DNA from: Actinomycetota bacterium | GTDB lineage: Bacteria; Actinomycetota; Acidimicrobiia; Acidimicrobiales; Acidimicrobiaceae | Direction of reading: 5' to 3' | Length of the DNA stretch: 22,419 bases | Assembly (NCBI GenBank): GCA_027318945.1 | Contig: DAHVOF010000230.1 | Location: 1 to 22,419, forward strand | In this document: positions 7,478 through 15,028 of the stretch, piece by piece | Layout: each line of letters opens with the position of its first letter | How positions within the stretch are numbered: the first letter of the stretch is position 1 | Program-made: the position numbers and the translations under genes | The notes under the pieces: generated by a model | Told to the model about the DNA's origin: nothing | Seen by the model: only the letters and a program-made list of their open reading frames with translations | The model's database searches: none

Positions 7478-8717
7478 CCGACCTGCTCCCTTTTTCGACT
7501 TGCAGAAGGCCACCCTCCGCCTGGACCAGACCATCATCCTTCATTGACCGAATCTCTGAAGTGGTGTACCCGAGCTCTTCGAGGATCTCATCGGTGTGTT
7601 CGCCGAGCCTTGGAGGCTGACGCACGACACGATGCGACTGCCCCTCGATCACAACCGGCATCATTGGCATCTTCAACTCCATTTCGCCGGTGGGATTGAC
7701 GTTGAGCCAATGGCCCCCTTGGTTCAGATGCGCATCGGACAGCAGATCGCTGGGATTGTTGACCGGAGCATAAGGAAGGTTTTCACCGTCCAGCAACGCA
7801 GCGATGTCGTCAAAGTCCATCCCCGCGATCAACTCGGCGAGTCTTGGAATTATGCGGGCATGGGCCGCGACTCGCTGGCTGTTGGTTTCCAGCTCAGGAT
7901 CGGCTATCCAGTCCGTCAATCCCAAAGCCTTACAAAACCGGATCCAATGCCTGTTGCTCGTCAACGCTATGAATATCTGCCGGCTGTCCCTGGTTTGAAA
8001 GATCTGATAAACACCCCAGCCCATCTGACCTCCCATTGCACGCACCGGCAGCGGCTCTGGAACCTTGCCGGTGATCTGGGCGCGAGAGATGTGCTGGCCG
8101 ACCCAGAATACGGCGGTCTCGAACAATCCAGCGGTGACAACCCCGCCCTTGCCTGAAGCTCCCTTTCGCATCAGCGCCGCAAGGATACCGATTACTGCAT
8201 ACGTCGCAGCCCCGATGTCGACGATCGATGCGCCCGCCCTGAGGGGCTGGCCGGCCGGACCGGTCATAAATGCCAGACCGCCGGCCATCTGGGCCAGCTC
8301 ATCTAAAAACGGACGGCTCTTGTAGGGTCCGTCTAAAAAGCCATTGATCGAGCAGTAGATGATCCCGGGGCGAATCTTTTCAGCCCATTCGAAGCCGATC
8401 CCCCACCGATCCAGCTGGCCAGGGGAAAAGTTGTCCAGCACGACGTCAGCATTCAGGATGAGCCGTTCAAACACCTCGACACCCTGCTTGGACTTCAAGT
8501 CAAGAGCCAAGCTCCGCTTATTGCGATTAAGGAAGAAGAAGGTGCTTCCATGGTTTGGCATGTTCCGCGCCGCATCGCCCACTCCAGGCTGCTCGATCTT
8601 AACCACGTCCGCCCCAAGGTCGGCAAGCATCAGTCCCGCACTCGGCCCCGCGACGATATGCCCGAGCTCCACCACCTTCACTCCCGAAAGAGGCAGGTCC
8701 GAAATCGCTTCTGTCAT
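7461..8717 (-). CDS. Family III (CaiB/BaiF) CoA-transferase
   Basis: The 418-aa protein has the full length of family III CoA-transferases, which move CoA between carboxylic acids through an aspartyl anhydride. The N-terminal GVKVVELGHIVAGPSAGLMLADLGADVVKIE-type opening begins at 12, NRNKRSLALDLK is at 64-75, and the probable catalytic Asp is Asp139 in RPFLDELAQMAGG. The ATG at 8717 shares one base with the TAA stop of the decarboxylase gene (TAATG), so the two are translationally coupled. The 3' end overlaps the lyase gene by 17 bp. The tight link to the lyase suggests that it activates the hydroxy-dicarboxylate made by the hydratase, as succinyl-CoA:citramalate transferases do. The donor and acceptor cannot be read from sequence. 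Formyl-CoA:oxalate transferase is less likely in this context. Confidence 0.93.
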   Translation of the reverse strand: MTEAISDLPLSGVKVVELGHIVAGPSAGLMLADLGADVVKIEQPGVGDAARNMPNHGSTFFFLNRNKRSLALDLKSKQGVEVFERLILNADVVLDNFSPGQLDRWGIGFEWAEKIRPGIIYCSINGFLDGPYKSRPFLDELAQMAGGLAFMTGPAGQPLRAGASIVDIGAATYAVIGILAALMRKGASGKGGVVTAGLFETAVFWVGQHISRAQITGKVPEPLPVRAMGGQMGWGVYQIFQTRDSRQIFIALTSNRHWIRFCKALGLTDWIADPELETNSQRVAAHARIIPRLAELIAGMDFDDIAALLDGENLPYAPVNNPSDLLSDAHLNQGGHWLNVNPTGEMELKMPMMPVVIEGQSHRVVRQPPRLGEHTDEILEELGYTTSEIRSMKDDGLVQAEGGLLQVEKGSRSDEFSR

Positions 8718-10444
8718 TAACCCGACCCCTTGAGCCCACCCGCTCCCGCGCAGAGATCGGCAACGTTCTGTCCGGACAGCCGGGGACGAGCCCCACCAAG
8801 GGGGGCATCGGCAACGGCAACATCCACCAGGGCTGGACCCGGATGGGAGAAAGCCCACTCCAGAGCTGCCGACAGTTCGTCCGCCGTCTCCGCCTTGCGC
8901 CCTTGAACACCGAATCCCTCAGCTACAGCCACGAGATCTACCTCGGGATCAGTCAGATCGACACCAGGGAACACGTTCTCCATCACTGCCCGGTTGCCGT
9001 ACTCGACCATTCCTGCCTTGACCGCTAGATATTTGCGGTTGTTAGGGACCACGACCTTGACTGGGAGATTTTCTCGAGCAGCCGTCCAAAAGGCCTGAAC
9101 CGCGAAGAGGAGGCTCCCGTCGCCGATGACACCGATGACCGGCCGGTCCGGCCAAGCCATCTGCACTCCTAGAGCCGCTGGCAACCCCCAACCCAGCCCG
9201 CCACCGCTCGAATGAAAGTAGTTTCCCGGTCGCAGCGGATAATTGTCCAAAAGTGCCTGCGATGAACGGATTGCCTCGTCGACGATTACCGATTCTCCCG
9301 GTGCGTACAGTGCCAGCATCCTAGCCAGATCTTCCGGCGTAAGGGTTTCGCCGGCTCCAGTGCGAACATTCTCAGTCCCAGCCGGATTATTTGCCGGCCA
9401 GCTTTGCCTGCGCTCGTTCACCCGCTCTGTCACCCAAGGCACGTTGGCCTCGGTAAAAAGCGGCAAAAGCTTTTCGAGAAGCGGCCGAACTGACGCCACA
9501 ACTGGAATCTCCGGCGGGTAGAGCTTGCCCACCTCCCACGCATCGCGGTGCACATGAACAAGCTTGGCGTTCCCGGGCACATCAGGAGAAGATACGGGCG
9601 AGAACTCGACCGATAGACGGCAGCCCAGGGCAAGCACCACATCGCACTCTCGAACCAACCGGTTCGATGGACTGTACTCTCCCGCGTAGGCGGGATCGTC
9701 CTTAGCGATGTTCCAGGTTACCGCAGATCGCCGGGACTCTTGGAACACCGGAATGGCAAGAAGGTTGGCAAGCTCCGAGACCAGCTCGGAACTACCCGTG
9801 GAAGAAACTTCGTCGCCAGCGACGATAACAGGCCGCCTCGCTCGCGCAAGCGTCTTTGCGATAAGTTCCACTTGGCGGTCGGAAGGCCACGCGTCCTCTT
9901 CGACGAATACGGGCCGCTGAACTCCCACGAGTCTCCGGTCGACCTCCTGTCCCAAAAGATCCTCCGGGTAACAAAGGTAGACCGGAGCGAACGGGGCTGT
10001 TCCGGCGACCTTCATTGCGCGAAAGACTTCGTTGGCTATCTGATCCGGATGAATCCCCTGCCAGGACCACTTGGTCACGGGGCGGGCCCATTCAGCAAGA
10101 TCCGGACCGACGCAGAAGCCATCCCTTCCCAATATCCTTGAGTCCTTATGGGTGGCTATAGTCACCACCGCAGAACGGTCCTTCCAGGCGTTGAACATGC
10201 CGGTGAGGCCGTTTCCCGTGCCTACCGTTGTGTGCAGGTTTGCTACAGCGGGTCGCCCGGTGGCCCGCGCATATCCATCCGCCATGCCTATGACGACGCT
10301 CTCGTGCAATGCCAGCACATAATGGAGGTCAGGCTCATCGAGGAGAGCGTCAAGCAGCGGTGCCTCGGTGCTGCCAGGCAGGCCGAAGATGTGCGTGACA
10401 CCACTTTTCTTCAATGACTCAAGCAGCAGCTCAGCAGCTCTCAC
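8717..10444 (-). CDS. ThDP-dependent 2-oxo acid decarboxylase, benzoylformate decarboxylase-like
   Basis: The 575-aa product has the three-domain layout of ThDP decarboxylases (PYR, middle, PP). It resembles benzoylformate decarboxylase closely around the active site: FGLPGSTEAP at 20-29 (Ser25), the cofactor Glu48 in ALHESVVIG, and His71 in NLHTTVGTGN. The PP domain carries GDGS...PNN in the spacing used for Mg/ThDP binding. The position near residue 270 corresponding to the second active-site His of benzoylformate decarboxylase reads DDPAYAG, with no His. The start is GTG with GGGGG about 12 bases upstream. The gene is 44 bp after the binding-protein gene and its stop overlaps the next start by one base. 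A role in decarboxylating the 2-oxo acid released by the lyase is inferred. Acetolactate-synthase-like carboligation is an alternative. Confidence 0.93.
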   Translation of the reverse strand: MRAAELLLESLKKSGVTHIFGLPGSTEAPLLDALLDEPDLHYVLALHESVVIGMADGYARATGRPAVANLHTTVGTGNGLTGMFNAWKDRSAVVTIATHKDSRILGRDGFCVGPDLAEWARPVTKWSWQGIHPDQIANEVFRAMKVAGTAPFAPVYLCYPEDLLGQEVDRRLVGVQRPVFVEEDAWPSDRQVELIAKTLARARRPVIVAGDEVSSTGSSELVSELANLLAIPVFQESRRSAVTWNIAKDDPAYAGEYSPSNRLVRECDVVLALGCRLSVEFSPVSSPDVPGNAKLVHVHRDAWEVGKLYPPEIPVVASVRPLLEKLLPLFTEANVPWVTERVNERRQSWPANNPAGTENVRTGAGETLTPEDLARMLALYAPGESVIVDEAIRSSQALLDNYPLRPGNYFHSSGGGLGWGLPAALGVQMAWPDRPVIGVIGDGSLLFAVQAFWTAARENLPVKVVVPNNRKYLAVKAGMVEYGNRAVMENVFPGVDLTDPEVDLVAVAEGFGVQGRKAETADELSAALEWAFSHPGPALVDVAVADAPLGGARPRLSGQNVADLCAGAGGLKGSG

Positions 10445-10488
10445 AGCTCAACCCCCAATGTCGGCCTATGCCAATGACGAGATCTGGA

Positions 10489-11547
10489 CTATGACTTAGG
10501 CAGGTACTGGTTGGTGAACTTCGTCTCGACTTTTTGAGCCTGGCTAGGCGTCAGATCACCGTTCTGAACGAATACCTGCGCCACATTCTTCCAAGCAGTG
10601 GCCGTAGTGGCAGCATTAGCAGCGAAGTTGTATTGCGGAATCGCATATGCCAGAATGCTGGGACTGATCGCCGAGTACAGCTTATCGATGTAGGGCATGG
10701 CCTTCGATGAATCGTTCACGATGAAGTTGTTTGTCTCGGCGAAGGCCGTGGCAACCTCCTTCACTATCGTCGGATTCGCCGCGGCATACGCCGCCGAGGT
10801 AATGACCTGTCCAAATGCGGCATCTTTCAGCGTGGGAATCTCCGTTGCCTTCACCCCCAGCACTCCTACGCCTTCCTGGCTGGCCATCTTCGAGAACGCC
10901 GGGTCGAATATCGTCGCTTGGATCTCTCCGCCCTTCAGCGCCGCCAGGTTCGATGCAGGCGATCCGATCGCAACTTCGTGATAGTCGACAACCGGCTTGA
11001 GGCCGACGCTCCCGAGCATGAAGCGCACTGCCAAGTCGGTGATGGATCCGGGCGCGGTAATTCCAATCTTCGCCCCTTTCAGGGCAAGCAGCCTTGCATT
11101 CAGGCTCTCAGACGAGGTCAGCCCTTTCGACTGTGCGAAAGATTTGCTCACTTCGATATCGAGGTTGATAGAGTTCGTCAGAGCTGCAATGCTGATGAGG
11201 TTCACTCCCTTGCTGTCCGCAAGAAGAACGTCGCTTGCAACGCCAGCGTCGAACTGGGCGCTTCCGCCAACCAAAGCCTGGGCTGCGGTCGACCCCGCCT
11301 GAAGCGGGATGACGGTGACCGAGAGGCCGTTCTTTTTAAAGAATCCTGCCGCATTGGCGACTGTGACCGGAGCGTAAGCCGGCGCAGAAACCGCCTCAAC
11401 CATCGTTATATGGGTCAACGGCTTCGATGACGAGGTGGCCGCGGTTGTGGTGGTAGCCGAAGCAGAGCTAGCTGGCGCGGATGATCCGCACGCAGCAGTA
11501 GCTACCCCGGCGAGAGCTAAGCCTAGCAATAGGCGTGACTTTCCCAT
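10489..11547 (-). CDS. ABC transporter substrate-binding lipoprotein, NitT/TauT (NMT1/THI5-like) family
   Basis: The 352-aa protein begins with a lipoprotein signal peptide with the modified Cys at 20 (ATAACGSS). A Ser/Thr/Ala-rich tether of about 25 residues follows, then a type-2 periplasmic-binding fold from about 47. The opening HITMVEAVSAPAYAPVTVA, GFFKKNGLSVTVIPL and later GAKIGITAPGSITDLAVRFML are typical of binding proteins for nitrate, sulfonates, thiamine precursors or aromatic acids. It should sit on the outer face of the membrane. No permease or ATPase gene is present in the window. As the first gene of the catabolic operon it probably captures the pathway substrate or a related acid. 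The start is supported by the G-rich SD just upstream, which lies in the loop of a small hairpin. Confidence 0.92.
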   Translation of the reverse strand: MGKSRLLLGLALAGVATAACGSSAPASSASATTTTAATSSSKPLTHITMVEAVSAPAYAPVTVANAAGFFKKNGLSVTVIPLQAGSTAAQALVGGSAQFDAGVASDVLLADSKGVNLISIAALTNSINLDIEVSKSFAQSKGLTSSESLNARLLALKGAKIGITAPGSITDLAVRFMLGSVGLKPVVDYHEVAIGSPASNLAALKGGEIQATIFDPAFSKMASQEGVGVLGVKATEIPTLKDAAFGQVITSAAYAAANPTIVKEVATAFAETNNFIVNDSSKAMPYIDKLYSAISPSILAYAIPQYNFAANAATTATAWKNVAQVFVQNGDLTPSQAQKVETKFTNQYLPKS

Positions 11548-11550
11548 ATG

Positions 11551-11567
11551 ACTATCCCCCCGATAGT
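11551..11567 (-). promoter_or_regulatory. Hairpin holding the ribosome site of the binding-protein gene
   Basis: ACTATC (11551-11556) and GATAGT (11562-11567) pair perfectly around a five-base loop that reads GGGGG on the minus strand, i.e. the SD. The start codon is three bases further on. A hairpin this close to the ATG could modulate translation of the first operon gene. Confidence 0.35.
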
Positions 11568-11598
11568 TTGCACTACAGCCAAAATGGCGATTTCCAGG

Positions 11599-11607
11599 AT
11601 TCTATCA
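11599..11607 (-). promoter_or_regulatory. Candidate extended -10 promoter of the catabolic operon
   Basis: The minus strand reads TGATAGAAT, an extended -10 element (TGn followed by TAGAAT), about 50 bases before the first ATG. No good -35 box is found at 16-18 bp, as is common for extended -10 promoters. GACCGGACCGG direct repeats just upstream could be an activator site. Confidence 0.35.
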
Positions 11608-11742
11608 GCAATGACCGGACCGGAATGGGTCGGCCAAGAATCGTCAACTTGGCTCCTGCTCTTTCCGGTTCGCTGGCGAAGGCGTCAATTGGCCTGGCAC
11701 CGCCTCAGCCAGCCCAGTCTACTTTGCGTGCGGGCAGCCAAT

Positions 11743-12048
11743 TCAGTCCTCTACCACAAGTCCCGCTGAAACTGAAAAGCTCCAGAGCTCATGACACACG
11801 ACCAGCTGCTCGATGAAGCTGCGGCTGTCACCAATAGCCAGCGACAGTCTGCACATATCGTCCGCAAGCGTAAGAGACTGCGCGGCAACGCCAGCCAGAG
11901 CGGAAAACGGCACGGCTTCCACTTCGTTGCGAAGCTCCGATATCCGGCGCACGGCCAGATCGTCCCTAGCCACTCCCTGAAGTTCGCCGAGCAGGAGTGA
12001 CAGCTCACCTGCTATGTAGTGCCAAGTCATGACAATGGCACCCCACAT
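11743..12048 (-). CDS. Hypothetical protein, small helical, unknown family
   Basis: The frame encodes 101 aa with codon use like the neighbouring genes (G/C-rich third positions), which argues for a real gene. The product looks mostly alpha-helical with hydrophobic residues spaced three to four apart, no signal peptide, no membrane helix and two or three scattered Cys. An internal Met at residue 7 (ATG at 12030) is an alternative start, and neither has a strong ribosome site. It lies 94 bp after the acetyl-CoA synthetase gene, beyond a strong hairpin, and 195 bp before the binding-protein gene on the same strand. I do not recognise the family and give no function. Confidence 0.55.
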   Translation of the reverse strand: MWGAIVMTWHYIAGELSLLLGELQGVARDDLAVRRISELRNEVEAVPFSALAGVAAQSLTLADDMCRLSLAIGDSRSFIEQLVVCHELWSFSVSAGLVVED

Positions 12049-12061
12049 TCCATTCCCGGTC

Positions 12062-12092
12062 CGGGCAGGCCGTCTAAAAGACCGCCCGCCCG
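12062..12092 (-). terminator. Long imperfect hairpin after the acetyl-CoA synthetase gene
   Basis: Bases 12062-12075 and 12079-12092 form a GC-rich stem with 12 of 14 positions paired and an AAA/TTT loop, about 50 bp downstream of the synthetase stop. No T-run follows on the minus strand. Its position between two same-strand genes suits a terminator or a dampening element. Confidence 0.5.
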
Positions 12093-12142
12093 ACTAAATC
12101 GGTAAAACCCGGGCTGCCTGGAGCGGCTGGCAACGTCAGCCT

Positions 12143-14257
12143 CTAATCGGCGTGACCGTAGCTCCTGATCTCCTCCAGCTCCTTTTCCGAAAGCTCTCGA
12201 GGAACCTCACCTTTGGCAAGCTTCTCGCTCTGCACATGATGCCGGATCCCCTCGACAACCTCCGCGTTGGCAAGAGTGGTGAGGTCGCCCGCATCCGAAA
12301 AGTTGGAGATGCCCGCAATGACCCTCCGCATTATCTTCCCAGAACGAGTCTTGGGCATGTCAGCCACTATCCAGACGTTCTTCGGGCGGGCGATCTTGCC
12401 GATCTCGTTCTCGATCGCCTTCGTCACTTTGTCCGAAATCTCCTTGCTCGGCTCGAAACCCGGCTTCAGGGAGACGTACATCTCGACGATCCTGCCACGA
12501 AGCTCGTCCATCACGGGCACGGCGGCGGCTTCGGCAATCTCCGGAACAGTCAGACTGGCTGACTCCAATTCCTTGGTGCCAAGCCGGTGCCCCGCCACGT
12601 TGATGACATCGTCGACCCGGCCCAGAATGCGGAAATAGCCATCGGCGGCTTTGAGCGCTCCATCTCCCGCGAAATACGGCCAGTCATGCCAATCCTTGCT
12701 GTCCGGATTCTTGCAGTACTTCTCGTAATAGATCTGGACAAACCTCTCAGGCTGTCCGTAAACCGTCTGAAAGATTCCTGGCCATGGATTGCGGATGCAC
12801 ATGTTGCCGGCCTTGCCGCTTCCCGCCGCCACTTCGTTGCCATCTTCATCCAGGATCGTGGGATACACTCCCAGGACCCCTGGCCCGCAGCTTCCAGGCT
12901 TCATCGGTTGGAGGCCAGGAAGGGTGCTCCCGAGGAATCCGCCGTTCTCCGTCTGCCACCAGGTGTCGACGATCACCGCCTCACCTTTTCCGACGACTTC
13001 GCGATACCAGCGCCAGACCTCCGGCTCTATGGGCTCCCCCACCGTAGTCATGTGCTTGAAATGGTAATCGTACTTCTTGGGTTCGTCGGGACCCAGCTTG
13101 CGCAGCATCCTGATCGTAGTGGGAGCGGTATGAAATATCGTAACGTTCAATCTCTCGGCAATTCGCCAAACTCTTCCTGCATCAGGGTAGGTCGGAACCC
13201 CCTCGTACATTACTGTCGTCGTGCCGAGCGAAAGCGGCCCGTACACAATGTAAGAGTGTCCTGTGATCCAACCGATGTCCGCCAAACACCAGTAAGTGTC
13301 CTCCGGGTGAATGTCTTGATAGTACTTGGACGTTCCCGACACGTACGAAAGATAGCCACCCGTCGAGTGCTGACAACCCTTTGGCTTGCCCGTAGAGCCG
13401 CTCGTGTACATTAGGAATAGGGGCGCTTCAGCCGGCATCGAGACGGGCTCCACGACGGCGTCCTTGTGTTCCTTCATCGCTTCGTCTACGAACACATCGC
13501 GGCCTTCAACCATCGGGCTGCTCGACCCATACTTCCCTGGATACCTCCGCCAAACCAGGACCTTCGCTATGTCAAAGCCGGCTTCGTGCGCGGTCGCAAT
13601 AGCCTCATCCGCCTTTGACTTGTGATCTATAAGCTCGCCGCTGCGGTAGTAGCTGTCCATGGTGATGAGAACATGACTTCCTGAGTCCGCTATCCTTCCC
13701 CCGCAAGCGGCACCGCTGAAGCCGGCAAAAACCTCGGAGTGTATGACTCCAAGCCGGGCGCATGCAAGCATGGTTACCGGGAGCTCGGGGACCATCGGCA
13801 TGTGAAGGGTGACCCTGTCGCCCGTTTTCAGGCCGCAATAATCACGCAGCACGGCGGCAAACTCGTTCACTTGCCGGTAAAGCTCCTGGTAAGTGATGGC
13901 AACGGTATCTTCGCTCTCAGGCTCGGGTACCCATATGATCGCGGCCTTGTTGCGATTCTTCGCGAGATGCCTGTCTACACAGTTATATGAAGCGTTTAGC
14001 TTCCCCCCCACGAACCACTTCCAGAAAGGGGGGTTGCTCGTGTCAAGAGTCGTATGCCAGTAGTGGTCCCAACTGAGCAAATCAGCATACTCTTTGAAGC
14101 ACTCGGGGAAATTCTCCTCCCTGAACCGTTCGAGAATGGCAGGGTCGGACGCGTTGGCCTGTCCGATGAATTTCGCTGGTGGATAGTAAAGGTCTTCCTC
14201 ACGCCAGTGAACTGCGATCTGGGCTTCAGAAACCTGGACCTCTTCCTCTGTCGACAT
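12143..14257 (-). CDS. acs: AMP-forming acetyl-CoA synthetase (acetate--CoA ligase) family
   Basis: The 704-aa protein is a full-length ACS-type adenylate-forming ligase that makes acetyl-CoA (or another short acyl-CoA) from the acid, ATP and CoA in the cytoplasm. The N-terminal FWKWFVGGKLNASYNCVDRH is at 78-97, the P-loop TSGSTGKPKG at 285-294, the adenylate-site WWQTENGG at 433-440 with the Trp that limits chain length, GRVDDVINVAGHRLGT at 546-561, and the acetylatable Lys641 in PKTRSGKIMRR. WWQTENGG differs from the usual WWQTETGG. The start has a strong GGGGAGG seven bases upstream and a good sigma-70-like promoter. It is probably a single-gene unit. It may rescue acetate or propionate from the catabolic operon; propionyl-CoA synthetase is a possible alternative. 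Confidence 0.95.
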   Translation of the reverse strand: MSTEEEVQVSEAQIAVHWREEDLYYPPAKFIGQANASDPAILERFREENFPECFKEYADLLSWDHYWHTTLDTSNPPFWKWFVGGKLNASYNCVDRHLAKNRNKAAIIWVPEPESEDTVAITYQELYRQVNEFAAVLRDYCGLKTGDRVTLHMPMVPELPVTMLACARLGVIHSEVFAGFSGAACGGRIADSGSHVLITMDSYYRSGELIDHKSKADEAIATAHEAGFDIAKVLVWRRYPGKYGSSSPMVEGRDVFVDEAMKEHKDAVVEPVSMPAEAPLFLMYTSGSTGKPKGCQHSTGGYLSYVSGTSKYYQDIHPEDTYWCLADIGWITGHSYIVYGPLSLGTTTVMYEGVPTYPDAGRVWRIAERLNVTIFHTAPTTIRMLRKLGPDEPKKYDYHFKHMTTVGEPIEPEVWRWYREVVGKGEAVIVDTWWQTENGGFLGSTLPGLQPMKPGSCGPGVLGVYPTILDEDGNEVAAGSGKAGNMCIRNPWPGIFQTVYGQPERFVQIYYEKYCKNPDSKDWHDWPYFAGDGALKAADGYFRILGRVDDVINVAGHRLGTKELESASLTVPEIAEAAAVPVMDELRGRIVEMYVSLKPGFEPSKEISDKVTKAIENEIGKIARPKNVWIVADMPKTRSGKIMRRVIAGISNFSDAGDLTTLANAEVVEGIRHHVQSEKLAKGEVPRELSEKELEEIRSYGHAD

Positions 14258-14299
14258 TTATCGACCTCCCCGGCTATCGCGGCGAAACAGCGAATCCCA

Positions 14300-14328
14300 A
14301 TTTTATTGCTAGAACTGAAAAATGTAAA
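14300..14328 (-). promoter_or_regulatory. Sigma-70-like promoter of the acetyl-CoA synthetase gene
   Basis: On the minus strand, TTTACA (14323-14328) and TAAAAT (14300-14305) are separated by exactly 17 bases. The -10 ends about 43 bases before the ATG. The surrounding sequence is AT-rich compared with the genes on either side. Confidence 0.55.
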
Positions 14329-14437
14329 TAGAGCCATTGCCAGCTGAACCCCGATCAACCTACTTAGATGCGCTCAGCTGCTGCGAGGAACCGGTTTCTC
14401 GTGCAAATTTCCGTGACAGAATACGGCCGTTAACGTA

Positions 14438-14468
14438 GGCGGGCGAAGCTTCGAAAGCCTCGCCCGTC
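14438..14468 (-). terminator. Strong hairpin closing the cupredoxin/NrfD operon
   Basis: CGGGCGA (14440-14446) pairs with TCGCCCG (14460-14466). Inside, after one mismatch, GCTT pairs with AAGC around a three-base CGA loop. A G-T and a G-C pair extend the base. It lies about 40 bp after the third cupredoxin stop and upstream of the synthetase promoter, so it probably insulates the two units. Confidence 0.6.
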
Positions 14469-14504
14469 TCCACCAACCTTGACCCATGTATTCCCATGAG
14501 CACA

Positions 14505-15026
14505 TCAGGCTATCTTGAAGTCACCCTTCATGTAACCTACGTTGCTCATAACCCAGCTACCGCACGGTATTGCGCAGTACCAGGTGTAAGTACCGGCAGT
14601 CTTCGCCACAAATGTGAACTTCGCAGTCCCTTCGGGCGCGATGGTGACGTTGAGTCCGAGCTGGGAAACCGTGAAGGTGTGCGGCATCGCATCTTTATTG
14701 GTCACAACCACCTGCACCTCTTTGCCCGCCGAAGCGGAGAAGAGGTCGGCCGCGCCTTTGCCATTCGGGCCTATGTAGGCAGGCTCAGAGCCCTCAGGCG
14801 TCGTAATGTCCTCGATGGTGAGGTTGACGACCTGTGCGGGACTTGAGCTCGAATTCGCCGACGGAGTTGTCATCCAAGGAGCGTTCCCGTCTACAGTTGC
14901 AACCTGCATAGCCGAAGGAGCAGCCCCGCCGCAGGCGGCCGCGATACCTCCGGCGAACACCAAGCCAGCTGCTGCTCCCGCCGTTCGCATCAAGAGACTA
15001 CGCGTTGAGCTGGATTTGCGCACCAT
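14505..15026 (-). CDS. Cupredoxin-fold lipoprotein (third of three)
   Basis: This 173-aa protein has a lipoprotein signal peptide (AAACGG, Cys32), a Ser-rich tether and a C-terminal cupredoxin domain from about 68. Likely metal residues are His116 in MPHTFTVSQLG, then Cys151 and Cys155 in YCAIPCG, and Met160 and/or Met166. The HTFxVxxLG and C-x3-C spacing resemble the CuA domain of cytochrome oxidase subunit II, but the CuA His four residues after the second Cys is absent (Val). The tail GYMKGDFKI is shared with the other two cupredoxins of the cluster. AAAGGAGG precedes the ATG and lies inside the end of the upstream gene, two bases away, so it is co-translated with the Ig-like/one-helix protein and NrfD. 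Probably an outer-face electron carrier. Confidence 0.9.
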   Translation of the reverse strand: MVRKSSSTRSLLMRTAGAAAGLVFAGGIAAACGGAAPSAMQVATVDGNAPWMTTPSANSSSSPAQVVNLTIEDITTPEGSEPAYIGPNGKGAADLFSASAGKEVQVVVTNKDAMPHTFTVSQLGLNVTIAPEGTAKFTFVAKTAGTYTWYCAIPCGSWVMSNVGYMKGDFKIA

Positions 15027-15028
15027 CG

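Noticed and set aside
8718..8858. Longer CoA-transferase start
   Set aside because: The in-frame extension overlaps the decarboxylase gene and encodes Cys/Pro/Arg-rich sequence unlike the family. The ATG at 8717 begins the conserved N-terminus.
7461..10444. Oxalate degradation pair (formyl-CoA transferase plus oxalyl-CoA decarboxylase)
   Set aside because: The ThDP enzyme matches benzoylformate decarboxylase at Ser25, Glu48 and His71, and the transferase is coupled to an HMG-CoA-lyase-like gene, which has no place in oxalate breakdown.
2498..11547. Organosulfonate pathway (TauE-like exporter, TauA-like binding protein, Xsc-like ThDP enzyme)
   Set aside because: The ThDP enzyme is not of the sulfoacetaldehyde acetyltransferase type by its motifs, and no sulfonate-specific gene is present. 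The families are shared only at a broad level.
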